Source of the DNA: Acanthochlamys bracteata | Lineage: Eukaryota; Streptophyta; Magnoliopsida; Pandanales; Velloziaceae | DNA: 64,000 bases | Assembly (NCBI GenBank): GCA_019914995.1 | Contig: CM034129.1 | Span: 496,001 to 560,000, forward strand | Direction: 5' to 3' | Part shown: piece after piece, positions 33,616 through 47,385 of the stretch | Layout: each line of letters opens with the position of its first letter | Numbering within the stretch: the stretch's first letter is position 1 | Notes under the pieces: generated by a model | Database searches by the model: none | Seen by the model: only the letters and a program-made list of their open reading frames with translations | What the model was told of the DNA's origin: nothing | Translations under genes and position numbers: made by a program

Positions 33616-35530
33616 CTGTGTAAATATCATGAAATTATTTGATTTGTTAAGAAAGTATCAGAGCGAATTGTTTATAACAGGACCTTTGAAGTGTAGCCCA
33701 ATGTCGCGTAAATATTTGTATGACAATATCAGGGAATATTAAATGTCAATTTTAAATCATGAAACTGCAGGAAGATATGGTTAACGCCAAGGAGAAAAAA
33801 CAAAGTGCAGAGGCCTACAGTAGAAATACACCTATGTGACATACGGATTAAATCCTATTTCCAAGGATTTGACAAAATCCTTAACTATAGCTGGCCAGTA
33901 AACATCTGAATATGCAACTTTATGGGCATTATAGTTCCCTACTGCACTAGCAAACTTCCCTAGGATCCGCACTTCAGAGAATATCTTTTTTTCCTCATAT
34001 AATCTGACAGCAATGTTCGCCATTTCCTTTCCCAAAATAGTAGGTGAAGCTGGCTAGAATGGACAAAAGAAAGTAACTTCTTGAATGTACATTGTCAAAA
34101 GTGAAAATTTGGATAAATATGCCGTACTAACAGAATATACCATTTGGCTTGGTATAGGCATCTTTTCATGGCATGTTTCTTCCTATGAAACAAGAAAACA
34201 TTATCGTTTATACATAGAATTTAGACATACCTACCCATGAATACAAGACAACATTGGAATGTGAGCGTTTTCTTTTGCGATGATACATATTGATTGACAT
34301 AATTCAATCATGGTGGGAAGAATAATATTTTCAAGAGCTTTTTTTAGTGCCAATGCATGAGCCAAATTGTTGATATCCTCAGAAGTGCATGCAAAGTGAA
34401 AAAATTCAAGCACCTAGATAATAAGGGAGACAAAATAAGGAATATGGCCAAATATATTTTGATTAGAAAAAAACAAAAGGTAATGAAGCTGCGTTTCCCC
34501 ACTAACCTTTGTAATCTCCGGACAGATTTTACATTCTCTTTAAGAAAATACTCTACCGCCTTCACATCATTATTGGTTACTTTCTCAATCTTCTTCACTT
34601 CTAAAGCATCATTTACATTGAAGTCGAGAATTGCATATTCAAGGAAAGCACAGGCATCCTTACTGAAATTTGGGACCTCGGGAATTTCTGAAAGCTCAGA
34701 CAATTTAAGCAACCACTTAAGTTGCATATTCAAACATCATATCTATGAGCATTTTCTTTTTTTTTTTTTTGCTTCATAGCTGAAAATTTGTAAGGCGTGT
34801 AGCAAAAAGTCGGTAAGAGTTAAATGCGTACAAGTTTTAATGCATTACCTCAACAATTACACGGTAACGAATTCGCTGAAAATAGGTTGCAAATCCATCA
34901 CCTTTTGCATGTAATGGCCATCTAAAGGCGATAAAGCCATTATACTAAACTTCTCCAAGTCGCCACCTTTCTTTTCATGTATTTGCTTCATCTAACAGAG
35001 AAAAAAAAGCACACACACTTAACAGCAAGGCACCAAATATTTCTCCGAGTATCCACCCATAACCTGTTCGACAGAATGCCACGAACAGAAATCAAACAAA
35101 TTAGCAAACAAAAACCTCGAGTGGATGAACAGAAGCAGCAGTGGCCCTGAGAACTTGTTTTCTACATTGAAACCCTCGGATGCTGCTGACGTGTACGTTG
35201 GTGTCGTTGTTGACCATAGAGATCGGAGGACATGGTCCTTGAACTCCATATACATTCTTTGTTTTTGGAACAAAAGGCGAGATTGAATTCACTAGCTTCA
35301 ACTTCATTGACAGAACAACAGATCAATCAAAATCTTTCAAGAAAACTCCGCAGAGAGGAGCAGGATCGAGCAGGGAGAAAGAAAATCGAGGAGAAAGAGA
35401 ACTCTTGAACAAGGAGGGAAGAATTGAATTGGAATTTAAAATAACATAAAATTTAGTTTCGTGAGAAGAAAGGAAGAACTGGTTGGCTGTTTAGGTAAGA
35501 TCGAAATTTGAAATTTGGTAGGAACTTGTA
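33616..35530 (-). pseudogene. ADSL: ADSL 5' half, tandem unit 3 (exons 5 to 1)
   Basis: ADSL homology starts at about 33742. The exon 3 base loss (KENVKSV) is present. Exon 2 lacks about ten bases that encode the IR of FGLIRYRV, near 34871. Exon 4 ends SCIHG then stop, unlike SCIHE in units 1 and 2. The ATGAAGCAA start of exon 2 is intact, as in the complete gene and unit 4. Exon 1 starts MKLKLVN in place of MELKLVN. Exons 6-10 are absent. Confidence 0.85.
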
Positions 35531-35862
35531 TTCGCTCCTTGTTATTTACGATCACGATATGATTCTACAGATAATTGTTCCGAATTGAATTCTAATTTGC
35601 TGTAGGAGGGAGTTTGTGTTAAAATCCAAATAGTTGAAAGATGAAGAGATATTGATGGAGAAATCTGAGTGCGTAGGGCAGCAAAGCAGAATCTGAAATT
35701 CTTAATCACAGGTTGATCCCCATTAATGATTAAAACCAAAATCTAGCCGAGAGAGGGCAGTCTTTAGAAAGAAGCAAGAGGTTGGAAGAGAAGGCTTCGC
35801 CTAAAGACGAGTATTGTTAAATTGAAAAGTTGGGATCTATTAGAACGGCTGCTTAATCCCAT
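35531..35862. repeat. Spacer C, homologous to 41338-41605
   Basis: From TTATTTACGATCACGAT onward this matches the segment upstream of the DUF863 gene at 41338-41605, including TTGTGTTAAAAT, AAGATGAAGAGATATTGA and GGGATCT followed by CTGCTTAATCCC. The 35.5-kb copy carries about 60 extra bases near 35745-35805. Confidence 0.75.
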
Positions 35863-37860
<1,998 letters not shown>

Positions 37861-37977
37861 AGTCTTGAACAAGGAGGGAAGAATTGAATTAGAATTTAAA
37901 ATAACAAAAAATTCTTTCAAGAAAACTATTTTTGTTCTGTGACTTGGTGGATCCACACACACGACTGGTTTGACTTT

Positions 37978-38301
37978 GAGCGTGTTTCAAACGTTCGTGG
38001 TTGAGCTTCGTGAAAGTGAAAAATGAAAAATAAAATTTCTTGAAAAATAAAATAGAAGTAAAGTCCAGTATTTGTGTTTCAATAGTTTTTTGAAGTGTAC
38101 TGAAAATTGAAAGATATAATTATATTGGGAAGTGTGTAAACAAAAAAATTGGAACTGGAGTTTCGTATGTGGAAGTAAAGTTATGATTTTTTTGTGTAAT
38201 TAAAATATATGAAATATTTAGAACTCAAAATCTGACGGAAAAAAATAGAGTAACTTTTTAGGCCTCATACAAATATTACTACGGGTGTTTGAAATACGCC
38301 C
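37978..38301 (+). mobile_element. MITE, copy 1 (terminal repeats GGGCGT-G/A-TTTCAAA)
   Basis: A 324-bp non-coding element begins GAGCGTGTTTCAAACGTTCG and ends GTGTTTGAAATACGCCC, an imperfect terminal inverted repeat. Its interior matches the reverse complement of the element at 39933-40228. No transposase; no confident target duplication. Confidence 0.65.
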
Positions 38302-39932
38302 TTTAAGATTCACTTACATTTTGGGAGCCCATACAAATATTACTACTAGTATTAAATTAATTAATTAATAGCAATAATTTAAGTTAGTTCTGTCGACTTT
38401 ATGGGTCCCACGAATATAATTATTATTAATTAATTAAAACGTTAATATTTAAGTTGGTTCTTTTGATCTAATGAGAAATAGAAAAGATATGATTATGTTG
38501 GAGTTAAACATCAATTATTAATAACCAATACTTAGGGAGCGTTTTGGAGTGCTTTTGAAATATAATTTTTCTGAAATAGAAAATTTTTTTTTATAAATAC
38601 GCTCTACTTTTTTTATCTTAAAAAAATTATTAAAATTTTTAAATAAATTTTTCTAAATAATTTTAAAAAATATTAAAAATAAAAAATAAAAAAAGAAAAT
38701 AAAGTGTTTGAAAAATGCAATCCCAAATGCACCCTTAATTCTCCATTAGTGTGTGTGAGCTGAAATCCAAAAGTTAAAACAAGCCTATTACTAAAAGCCT
38801 ATTCATTTGCAACTGGACCAAGCCCAAATTATTTTCAGTCCACAATCAATTACATCAACCGAAAAGATTGTGAAGAAATTTTTTAATATGCAAAATCTTG
38901 TAGATGTAGTTCATTAAAAAACAGTTTGCCCTCGTGTGTGTTTGTATACATATTAAATACGTAGGTATTTTGTTTATGAACTGCAACAGCCTGGTAGCAT
39001 ATTCACTGTGTCTTTCACATTTATTATGCTTAAATAAAATATTCTCATCGTCAATTTTAGTCCATTATATAACCCGTGCAAGGCCGAGCTACTTCTTTTA
39101 TAAGTATAAAATTGGACTAAATTGGGATCTGAATAGCTATTAGAATGAAGGCCTATTCTTTTCTCCCATACAAAATCACTTTTTATTTATTTTCAACTAC
39201 ATAAAAAAAATATAAACAATAACTTTCAACTATAAATTTTAAACTCACTTTTAATAAAATTATTTATAATACTTTATTTTTTTAGTAAGTTAATTTTAGT
39301 TCAAAAGAACATATTTTTAAACTTCTTTTGCGACTTGAAATCACTTTTTAATAATATTATTCTCAAAATTTTATTTTATTTGTTTATAAATTTAATTTTT
39401 AGGAACTTACTTCGTTAGGACTTGTTTACTCTGAAGTAACTCATTTTTTGCAAAAATAAGTTTTGAAAATAATATAAAAATATTTAATAAAAATATATTT
39501 ATACATTTAATTTGTATTAAATATGAATTAAAAATTTTTTTTAACTTATTTATTTATTTATATTAAAAATAAGTTTTAAAAAAATAAATTTGGTGGGTTG
39601 GTAATAAGATCTTAGGGAATGTTTGGATGTGTTTATAAAATAAAATTTTTTGAAATAAAAAATATTTTTATTTTTTTAAATAAGTTATATTTATTTATTT
39701 TAAAAAAAGTAATTAAAATATGTAATAAAAAGATCTCATTATGTAAAATTTTTTTACATTTTTTAAATTTTTAAATAAAATTTTTAAATACTTATAAAAT
39801 ATATATTAAAAAATATATAATAAAAAAATAAAATAGAGTGTTTCGAAAATGTAATTTCAAACGCTTCCTTCAACATATTTGATGGTGTTTTCAAGAAGTA
39901 GATAGAAAGGAAAAGAGAAGTCATGAGACAAA
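38302..39932. other. Intergenic DNA with AT-rich MITE-like elements
   Basis: Two AT-rich elements stand out: about 38536-38735 (AGGGAGCGTTTTGGAGTGC to CCCAAATGCACCC) and about 39614-39872 (GGGAATGTTTGGATGTG to CAAACGCTTCC). Their ends are imperfect inverted repeats. No gene seen. Confidence 0.5.
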
Positions 39933-40228
39933 GAGTGTGTTTCAAATGTCCGTAATTTTATTTTTTTCTATAAGATTTTGAGTTTGGAATAGTTTATATA
40001 TTTTAATTACACAAAAAATTCAGAACTTTACTTCCATTTACGAAATTTCAGTTTCAATTTTTTTATTTACACACTTCCCAATACAATTATATTTTTTAAT
40101 TTTCAACACACTTTCAAAACCTATTAATACACAAATACTGAACTCTATTTTCATTTCATTTTTCAAAAAACTCTACTTTCTACTTTTCATTTTCACGAAA
40201 CTCAGTTACGGATATTTGAAACACGCCC
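39933..40228 (-). mobile_element. MITE, copy 2, inverted relative to copy 1
   Basis: 296 bp from GAGTGTGTTTCAAATGTCCG to CGGATATTTGAAACACGCCC. The terminal repeats agree over about 20 bases, and the interior is homologous to 37978-38301 in reverse orientation. Non-coding. Confidence 0.7.
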
Positions 40229-43200
40229 AAAATATCAGTAGGGGTATCATTGAAATGGGAGCAAAGAAAGTAACATATCATATGTATGCTATGTTATGCT
40301 ATGCTATGCAATGGTCATCCAATCCAGTGCAGAGGAATCATTCATTCATTCATTCATAAATAATACACATTTGTGTAGATGGAGAGAATCACTGCATTCA
40401 TTCTCATTTCTTTTCTTCTCAAATGTGGTCCTTCCTTCCATAGATCTACTGTTCTTCTTCTCTGTTTCAAACATCACACTCTTTCCCATCCATCCTCACC
40501 CACAAAAAAAAAAAGAAAAAATTTAACATTGCTTTCATTCCTTTTGATCTATTTTGGTGAAGTGTTTCTTTAAAAAAGTTTATATTTTCTAATAAAATTT
40601 TGAAAAATGTAGACAAATATATGACTTAAATTTTATAGATAATTTTAAATTCATATTAAAAAAAATGTATATAATAAATTATATTCTAAAAGAATTTTCT
40701 TATTTTAAGTAATTTCATACTTTTTGTATTCAGTTCAAGAAAGATTGATTCTTTTTCATTTTGCATCACTTACTTAAGAAATTGACTTGGTAGATTTTTA
40801 TGAACTGTTTCTCATTTTCATTTACAAAACTGTCGTAATCATATGCTCTTAGCTCTTTGTCGACGATTGCTCATGAGAAAAAAATACCATAAAAAGATAA
40901 TGTACTTACTATGATAACGACGACAAAATAAACTGAATGACGATAATTCAAAGAAATGGCGTTACATTAAAATTAACTACTTATTCCAATCTTGGGAGTA
41001 TAATGATTGTTCATGAAAATTCAAAAATGCAAGGAATTTTCGTTTAGTTTCTTTTTCGGTAGATTTTAATGGTGTTGTTAGATAAAAATAAACATTTTTT
41101 GGGTTTCTTTTCATGCTGATCCCATGAACAGAAGAACAAAGTGATGCAATTGAATTATGGACCACTTCTTTCATTTCATTTTCTTCTTCTCTCTTACCCA
41201 CCTAACCAACTAAACTCTCTCTGTGTCTCAAGCAGTGCAGTGTTTTTGTCTGCAGTCCTCTTCTCTGCTTTAGCAAGTAAATTAAAAAAAAAAACTTTTT
41301 CAGCTTACAAGAAAGTGCTTTTTGCATCAATTCAATTATTTACGATCACGATTTGATTCTACAGATAATTGTTTTGAATTGAATTCTAATTAGATGTATG
41401 AAGGATTTTGTGTTAAAATTCAAATAGTTAAAAGATGAAGAGATATTGACTGAGAAATCTGAGTGCGTTGGACAGCAAAGTACAGAATCTGAAATTCTTA
41501 ATAACAGGCTGATTCCCATTAACGATTAAAAAGACGAGCATTGTTAAATTGAAAAGTTGGGATCTTTTAGAACTGCTGCTTAATCCCGTTACAAGCTCAT
41601 GATTCTATCAAAGTATACAATAATTACTAGATTCTTCTTATATATGTTTTGCTTAAATTTTAAGATCAAATCAGATCAATCATCGATTTTATCCAAAAAA
41701 TATATATTAAGTTAATAAATAGTAAGCAATTATTATTATGGACAAGAAGATATTGGAGATAAAAATTTGCTACGAAATTTTTTTTTTAAAAACTTTTTTA
41801 CAGAAAGAAGAAGATAAACAAATAATAGTAATAATAATAATTTTCATCAATCATCCATCAGCTGGAGCGAACTCAGAGAAGAGAGAAGTGTGGGACCCAT
41901 TGCAAGCAAAATCTTATTATAATCAGTTGGAACTTGAAAGCAACCAATTGGACAGACCCAACACCCGTAGCACACACCACCCCAATATTCTTTTGCTCTC
42001 AATTTTATCTATTAATTTTTTCTGATGATGTCAATATTGTTTCTTTATTATTGATAACATTACTAAATTCTTTTAACTATATTGTTGGATTTTAGATTTG
42101 GGAAAGAAGAGAAAGAAAGAACAAGCAGCCTGTTGCTGATTGCTGTCCTTTGGTTCTGTTTCTTGTAGTAATAGTAGCAATAAACTAATCTCATACCAGT
42201 TGCTCTTCTTCTTCTTCTTCTTGTTTTGTTTTTTTCTTTTATCCTTTCTGCACATAAAGGAAAAGAGGAGGTGGTGGAGGTGTTAGTGGTGAGAAGAAGA
42301 ATCTTGATTCTTGCAAACATTTCTTTCTTTCTTCGTTTCTTACTTTTTTCTTTTCAAGGTTTTAGTTCATTCTTGTGAAGTCTCATTGATCAAGAATCCA
42401 AAGTTTTTTTTTTCTTGCTGTAAGAGAAAAATCTTGAGAGTGGTAGAAGAAAGAAGAAATACATAAAACTAAAAAATATTGGATTTTGACAAGCTTGCTG
42501 TCACTGTTGGTGGGCTTGTGTCATTCATTTTGTTTTTCAGGGGATTTTCTTATCTGGGATCTCTCACTTTCTCTATGGACCCAGCAGATCAAAGACTTCC
42601 TAGTTCTTGTTCTTTGTTGATCATGATCTAAAAACTCTTCTGATCATCTCAATGGCTATCAGGTTAACACCATAATCTTCCAATCGTCGTTTCTGGATGA
42701 ATAAAAATCTCTCCTTTTTTCCCCTTAAAATTACTGAATAATTTCTTTTGTTGTTACCCTTTTGTTGTTGTTTTAAGCTTGGAATTTGGTTCAAATGGTT
42801 CTTGGATTTTCTGTTTTTTTATAGGAATTTATTTCACTACAGATGTTGTTGAAGGTTTGGCTGCTGTAGTTTTGTTGGTATCTCTCTTCCTACCTATGTT
42901 ATCTTGATTACTTAATTTTGTTATTTTCTGAATGTTTTTGTTCGGAGTTTTTGGGTTTGCTTATGTTCAATTCTGTACTCTTGATGGGGTTTGGTGGATG
43001 TGATCTGTTTTACTCGGTTCATGTGTGAAAGAAAGTCTCTTCTGCTACAAAGCTAATTCTGAAAATTTTCATTTGGGGTGTTGGGATTCCATACCCTGAT
43101 ATATTGATTTGTGGATCCTAGAAATATGTACTTATTCGTATCTATCCAGGTTGGATCTTTCAGAGTTGGTTTGTTTTTTTATCGAGGTTTTTGGTTTGTT

Positions 43201-43730
43201 TTTTATCGAGGTTGTAAACCGCCTGCTGCATGTTTATGATTCGATGGATTTCTCTGCAGATTGGCTTCATCAGTGTCGTTGCTGCCTTAGACTTTTATCG
43301 CAAATTTGTGTTTTTAATCCCTTTGCTATTTGAAGGTTGTAGAGAATCATAATCTGGTTAAGAAGCAGTAGGAAATGTTTCTTCAGGTGGAAATACAGTA
43401 ACGTTTTGACATCATACTGGCATTGCGTATTTTGATGATTTGCATGCTTTTAAGTTATTTTCAAGACACTCTGTGGGGTAGAAATGCAATGTTGTTACTC
43501 GTTAAACTTGTCAAGTGTAAGTTCCTGCGAATATTGCTCTTAACATTTATGGATAACTGCAGGTTACAGTTGAAAATTCTCCAATGACGGTCAGGAGCGA
43601 GCAAAGTTTTCATAAAAATTGCATTTTATTGCCAAGGTTATTGGAAAATTAAATCCATTGCAGTCTCAAACTCTGTTCGGAAAGTTCAACATAAAATTTT
43701 CTCAATGTCTCTCTTTTTGTTTGTTTCTAG
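40229..43730. other. Intergenic DNA and leader of the DUF863 gene
   Basis: Holds the short repeats around 40280-40360 (ATGCTATG, CATTCATT units), the spacer C homologue at 41338-41605, and from about 42090 a pyrimidine-rich, transcribed-looking stretch with CTTCTT repeats. This is likely the 5' untranslated region and leader introns of the gene beginning at 43744. The final leader intron ends in TTGTTTCTAG at 43730. The transcription start is not determined. Confidence 0.45.
41338..41605. repeat. Dispersed duplicate of spacer C
   Basis: Matches 35543-35870 in the same orientation apart from small indels, ending around GCTTAATCCC. It shows that sequence from near the DUF863 gene and the ADSL array share an origin. 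Confidence 0.75.
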
Positions 43731-43743
43731 GAGTGTTTGAGGT

Positions 43744-46700
43744 ATGGGAGCACAAGTCCAGTACAATATCATGAGGGATCTGATTGAAGAGGCCGGTGGG
43801 TACTGGTCTCAGTATTATGATGCTAGAACACATACTGGGCATGTATACAATGACATTATGTTGAGGTCACCAGATGATTATTCAGAAGGTGAAAGAGAAA
43901 AACTGAAGCGGACAATGCTTGAACATGAGTATACATTCAGGAAGCAGGTACATGTATGAGATTTTATTTAATTTTCTTAAACCATTCAATGAGTATCCAG
44001 AGGTTGCTACCTACCTTTTCTCTTCATTCTAAATGTCGAAGACTTATGACATTTCTGTCGCAAAGTTTAACTCTTAGGCATGTGTTCTGATCTCTTGTTC
44101 TGATATTTCACTGTAGGTTTATGAACTGCATCGTTTATACAGTAGACAGAGGAATTTGATGGATGAGATCAAAAGACAAGAACCTCCCAGATTCTTTTTG
44201 CCAGTGGATTCAAGAGCGCAGGGATACTTTTCTCATGTGCTATTTGATGATAGCAAAAAAATGCAGCAGCTGCCTTTTCCAACTGTAGGAACTAGCAATT
44301 TGAACATTTCTCCAAATGCTGCATTTGGGGATATGAAGTCCCATTTAACCTTCATGGGCGATAATCATTTGGCATTGAGTAATGGTACCCTGAGGAATAA
44401 TGAATATATGAATTATAACCTTAGAAGTTCGCCTAGGTTAAGATTTGACCTTGAACTTCCAGCAAATGCGTGCAGTGGCATTGAGAGCAAAGAAAAAGTT
44501 GACAAGGAATGTTTAGAAAGACCTTTGTTTAGGAATTCATCTCATGATGTCTCTTCAACTTGGCCCAATAATGATCTGAAGCTGACTCTCAGCAAGGGTG
44601 AGGAATTTTGTTCAACAGAAGGCAATAAGAAATTGTTCACTGATCTGAATGAGCCTGTCAATGGTATCGAAGGTTCTGCTCCTAATCAAAATGGCTATCC
44701 TAGCACTCCAAAAGAAGATGTTGATGCATACTTCAGAGAAAGGCAACACTCAGTTTTAGGACTTCATAGTCCCTTACCGAAGAATGGAATCGATCATGGA
44801 GGGAACAGTTTAAACTTCCTGCAAGGAAATGTCAGAAGGGAGCTGGCACTGTTCACAGGTGGATCCGGTATGTATCTCTTGATGGTCTTCACATTATGGT
44901 AGTTTTCTGAAATCATTTATATTCTTGCTGACCCTGCCATGATCATGTCTTACTGAAAATTATCTCAGAATTTGTGCAAATAATTTAGTATCTGTTTCCT
45001 TCCTTTTGTGCCAAAGAGAAGATCAGGGTTCAGTTTTCTATTTTTGTTGGACCATCTTCCACCAAATTCTGTTAAACCAGTTAATAATTTATTTTTTTCT
45101 CTGCATTCTTTAGGAAAAGGTGCGGACGTGCATTCTGTGCACCAGCAATTTTGTTATGAGAAGATTGCTAGGCCAGCTGAAGCCTCTCGACTTGAAATCA
45201 GCAATCACGAATTCTTATCACCTGGTCATAGCAAGAGAGATATATTGTTCATGAAAGGTTCTGATCAAAAAAATGGTCGGAATGGACTTTCTGGTTTCTC
45301 TCAATCTGCTCAGTCGAGAAACTTGGGAAAGGAAATTTCTCAAATACCAGGATCACTACCTCCAATGTCATCTCCATCAATGCCAACAAATAGCATGAGC
45401 CACTTTTTCAATTCAAGACAAACACTTCCATGCTTCAATTTGCATAACAAACATGAACAAAAAGGGGAATTCTTCACGTCATCTTCAAGAATTGTCGGGG
45501 CAGTAGCTTCACAGGCAAATGGTTTTTTGAATGGTTTTCCATCTGTATCAAGTAAGCGTGATTTGTCTGCAACCTCTAGCAAGCATGACGTCAATGTCAC
45601 TGCCTCTATTTCAGATTACAGGCATTCTGATTATCATGAGCCCAATAAACTATACAAGGGTTCACTATGTGCGGATGTCAAGTCCGCCAAAGGATTCGAT
45701 TTGAACCAAATCCTGCCAGAGACTGAAAATTTGAATGAAGAAATCTCTTCTGTTCACAAAAGAAAAACTTTTGTGATTGACCTTGACTTGAACTCAGCAG
45801 TTCAATGTGAAGAGGAATATCCAGATGCATCAGAGGCTTCACAGAAAGAAAAGGAGAATGCCCTCAGCTCATCTGCAAGGTTAAAACTTTTTTCCGGGAT
45901 TGATCTTGAAGTACCAGTCTCTGAAGATGCAAATGATGATCTAGTTCTGCAAGAGCAGTCTACAGTTGGCGATAGTCATATGGGACACATTGGTGAGCAA
46001 CCTTGCGTAACCAATTGTCTTTCAGGCTTCCCGGATGAACAGTCGGTTAGAGAAGCAGCAGAGCACATTGTTGCCATGTCTTCTGATATGCACAGCTGCT
46101 TTGTGGACAGCCAGCCTTCTCTAGTTCCAGGTGATTCCTTGCACTGGCTTGCAGATCTTGCAACTAATCTTGAAAGCTTGGTTGAGGTGAGAGAACTAGG
46201 AAATGGTGAATCTGAAACAGTATATGATGATGAATGGGATCTCTTTGAGTACATGACACTGAAACTTAAAGAAACTGCTGCAGACGAATGCTTACCTAAT
46301 AATCCATCAGTACTGGATAATTCACAAGGAAATGATAGTTGTGGGGCTATGTTACTTCTGACTAAACCTCGAAGGGGCCCAGCGAGGAAAAGAAGGCAAC
46401 GGCGAGACTTCCAGAAAGATATCCTCCCAGGTCTTGTTACCCTTTCAAGGAATGAAGTAAGTGAGGATCTTCAGACAATTGAAGGTCTTGTCAGAGCTTC
46501 TGGTGGGTTTTGGCAGGGAAGCGTACCTAGAAGGAATGTAGGCCGAAGACCAAAAGCTCGAGCAAAGACAATGCAGCAACAGCGGTGCTTGGCTGCGAGC
46601 GTGGAAGAAACCATTGTCAGCCCGCCTTCAGAACAGCCAGTGATTACTGAATGTAAGATTGATGCAAATATTGTTGGGTGGGGAAGGACAAGGCGATGTA

Positions 46701-46753
46701 GGAGGCAGAGATTTCCAACAAGTATAGTTCATATTCCTAACTTGAAAGCTTAG
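43744..46753 (+). CDS. DUF863 family protein with several EAR-like motifs
   Basis: Plant-specific protein of unknown biochemical function, similar to Arabidopsis DUF863 proteins. Coding exons 43744-43947, 44117-44867 and 45114-46753 join in phase to 864 aa; the ATG lies 13 bases inside an exon whose acceptor is at 43730. The conserved N-terminus reads TMLEHEYTFRKQVYELHRLY (about 57-76), then LMDEIK. The C-terminus has LHWLADLATNLESL, a basic block (KPRRGPARKRRQRRDFQKDILPG, quoted in part) that could be a nuclear signal, and GWGRTRRCRRQRFP near the end, typical of the family. The middle is Ser/Asn-rich and disordered. It contains LKLTL (222-226), DLNEP (244-248), FDLNQ (513-517) and DLDLN (541-545), which resemble EAR repression motifs that recruit TOPLESS corepressors. 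A repressor role is inference. No defects seen. Confidence 0.9.
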
Positions 46754-47385
46754 AGCAATAAATAGGATATGCATGATCGTGTAGATCAGTACAGACATTT
46801 TGCAGCAGCAGTGAACTGGTGAATCTAAACCATAAGAAGACTGATCTGATTCGTTGCAATTTCACAGTATGCTGAATTCGATACTGGAGAGTGGTTCTAG
46901 TGTATGTATTATTAGTCAAGTGTTTATATAGTGAACACCTGATTGGTGATTCAAATCGAATTGAGTTGTACATAGCCTTGTTGTTACTGCTGTTGTATTG
47001 TCTCTAGCTTTGTTGAATTCACTGCTCTATTCTGGTATTTCCAATTATTCCTTGGAACGTAAAATGTATTGCTAAAGTGAGAATGTCTGATAACATTACT
47101 TGCTTTATACAACAAATTATGGACCAAACACAATGAGGGTACATTATAGAGAACAGAAGTTAGCATTTTTGGGAATTTCCGCAACTACAAAGCAAAATGT
47201 CTGAAACAAACGAGGTATATTATCTTTGTGATCGTTGAATATAAATAAACAATGTCTAACTCTCCAATTTCCTCATCTATTAATCTTTGGAGTTTCCTTT
47301 CTTTATATGTTACATTCAGCTATTTGAAGTACAAAATATTCAGCAATGACCTTGAAACGTTTCAGAGTGTAGCTGCAAGAATATC
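46754..47385. other. Intergenic DNA between convergent DUF863 and CLPF genes
   Basis: The two genes converge here, so this 630-bp gap holds both 3' untranslated regions. No other gene seen. Confidence 0.6.

Noticed and set aside
42063-42320. Minus open frames over CTTCTT repeats
   Set aside because: Caused by simple repeats in the leader of the DUF863 gene.
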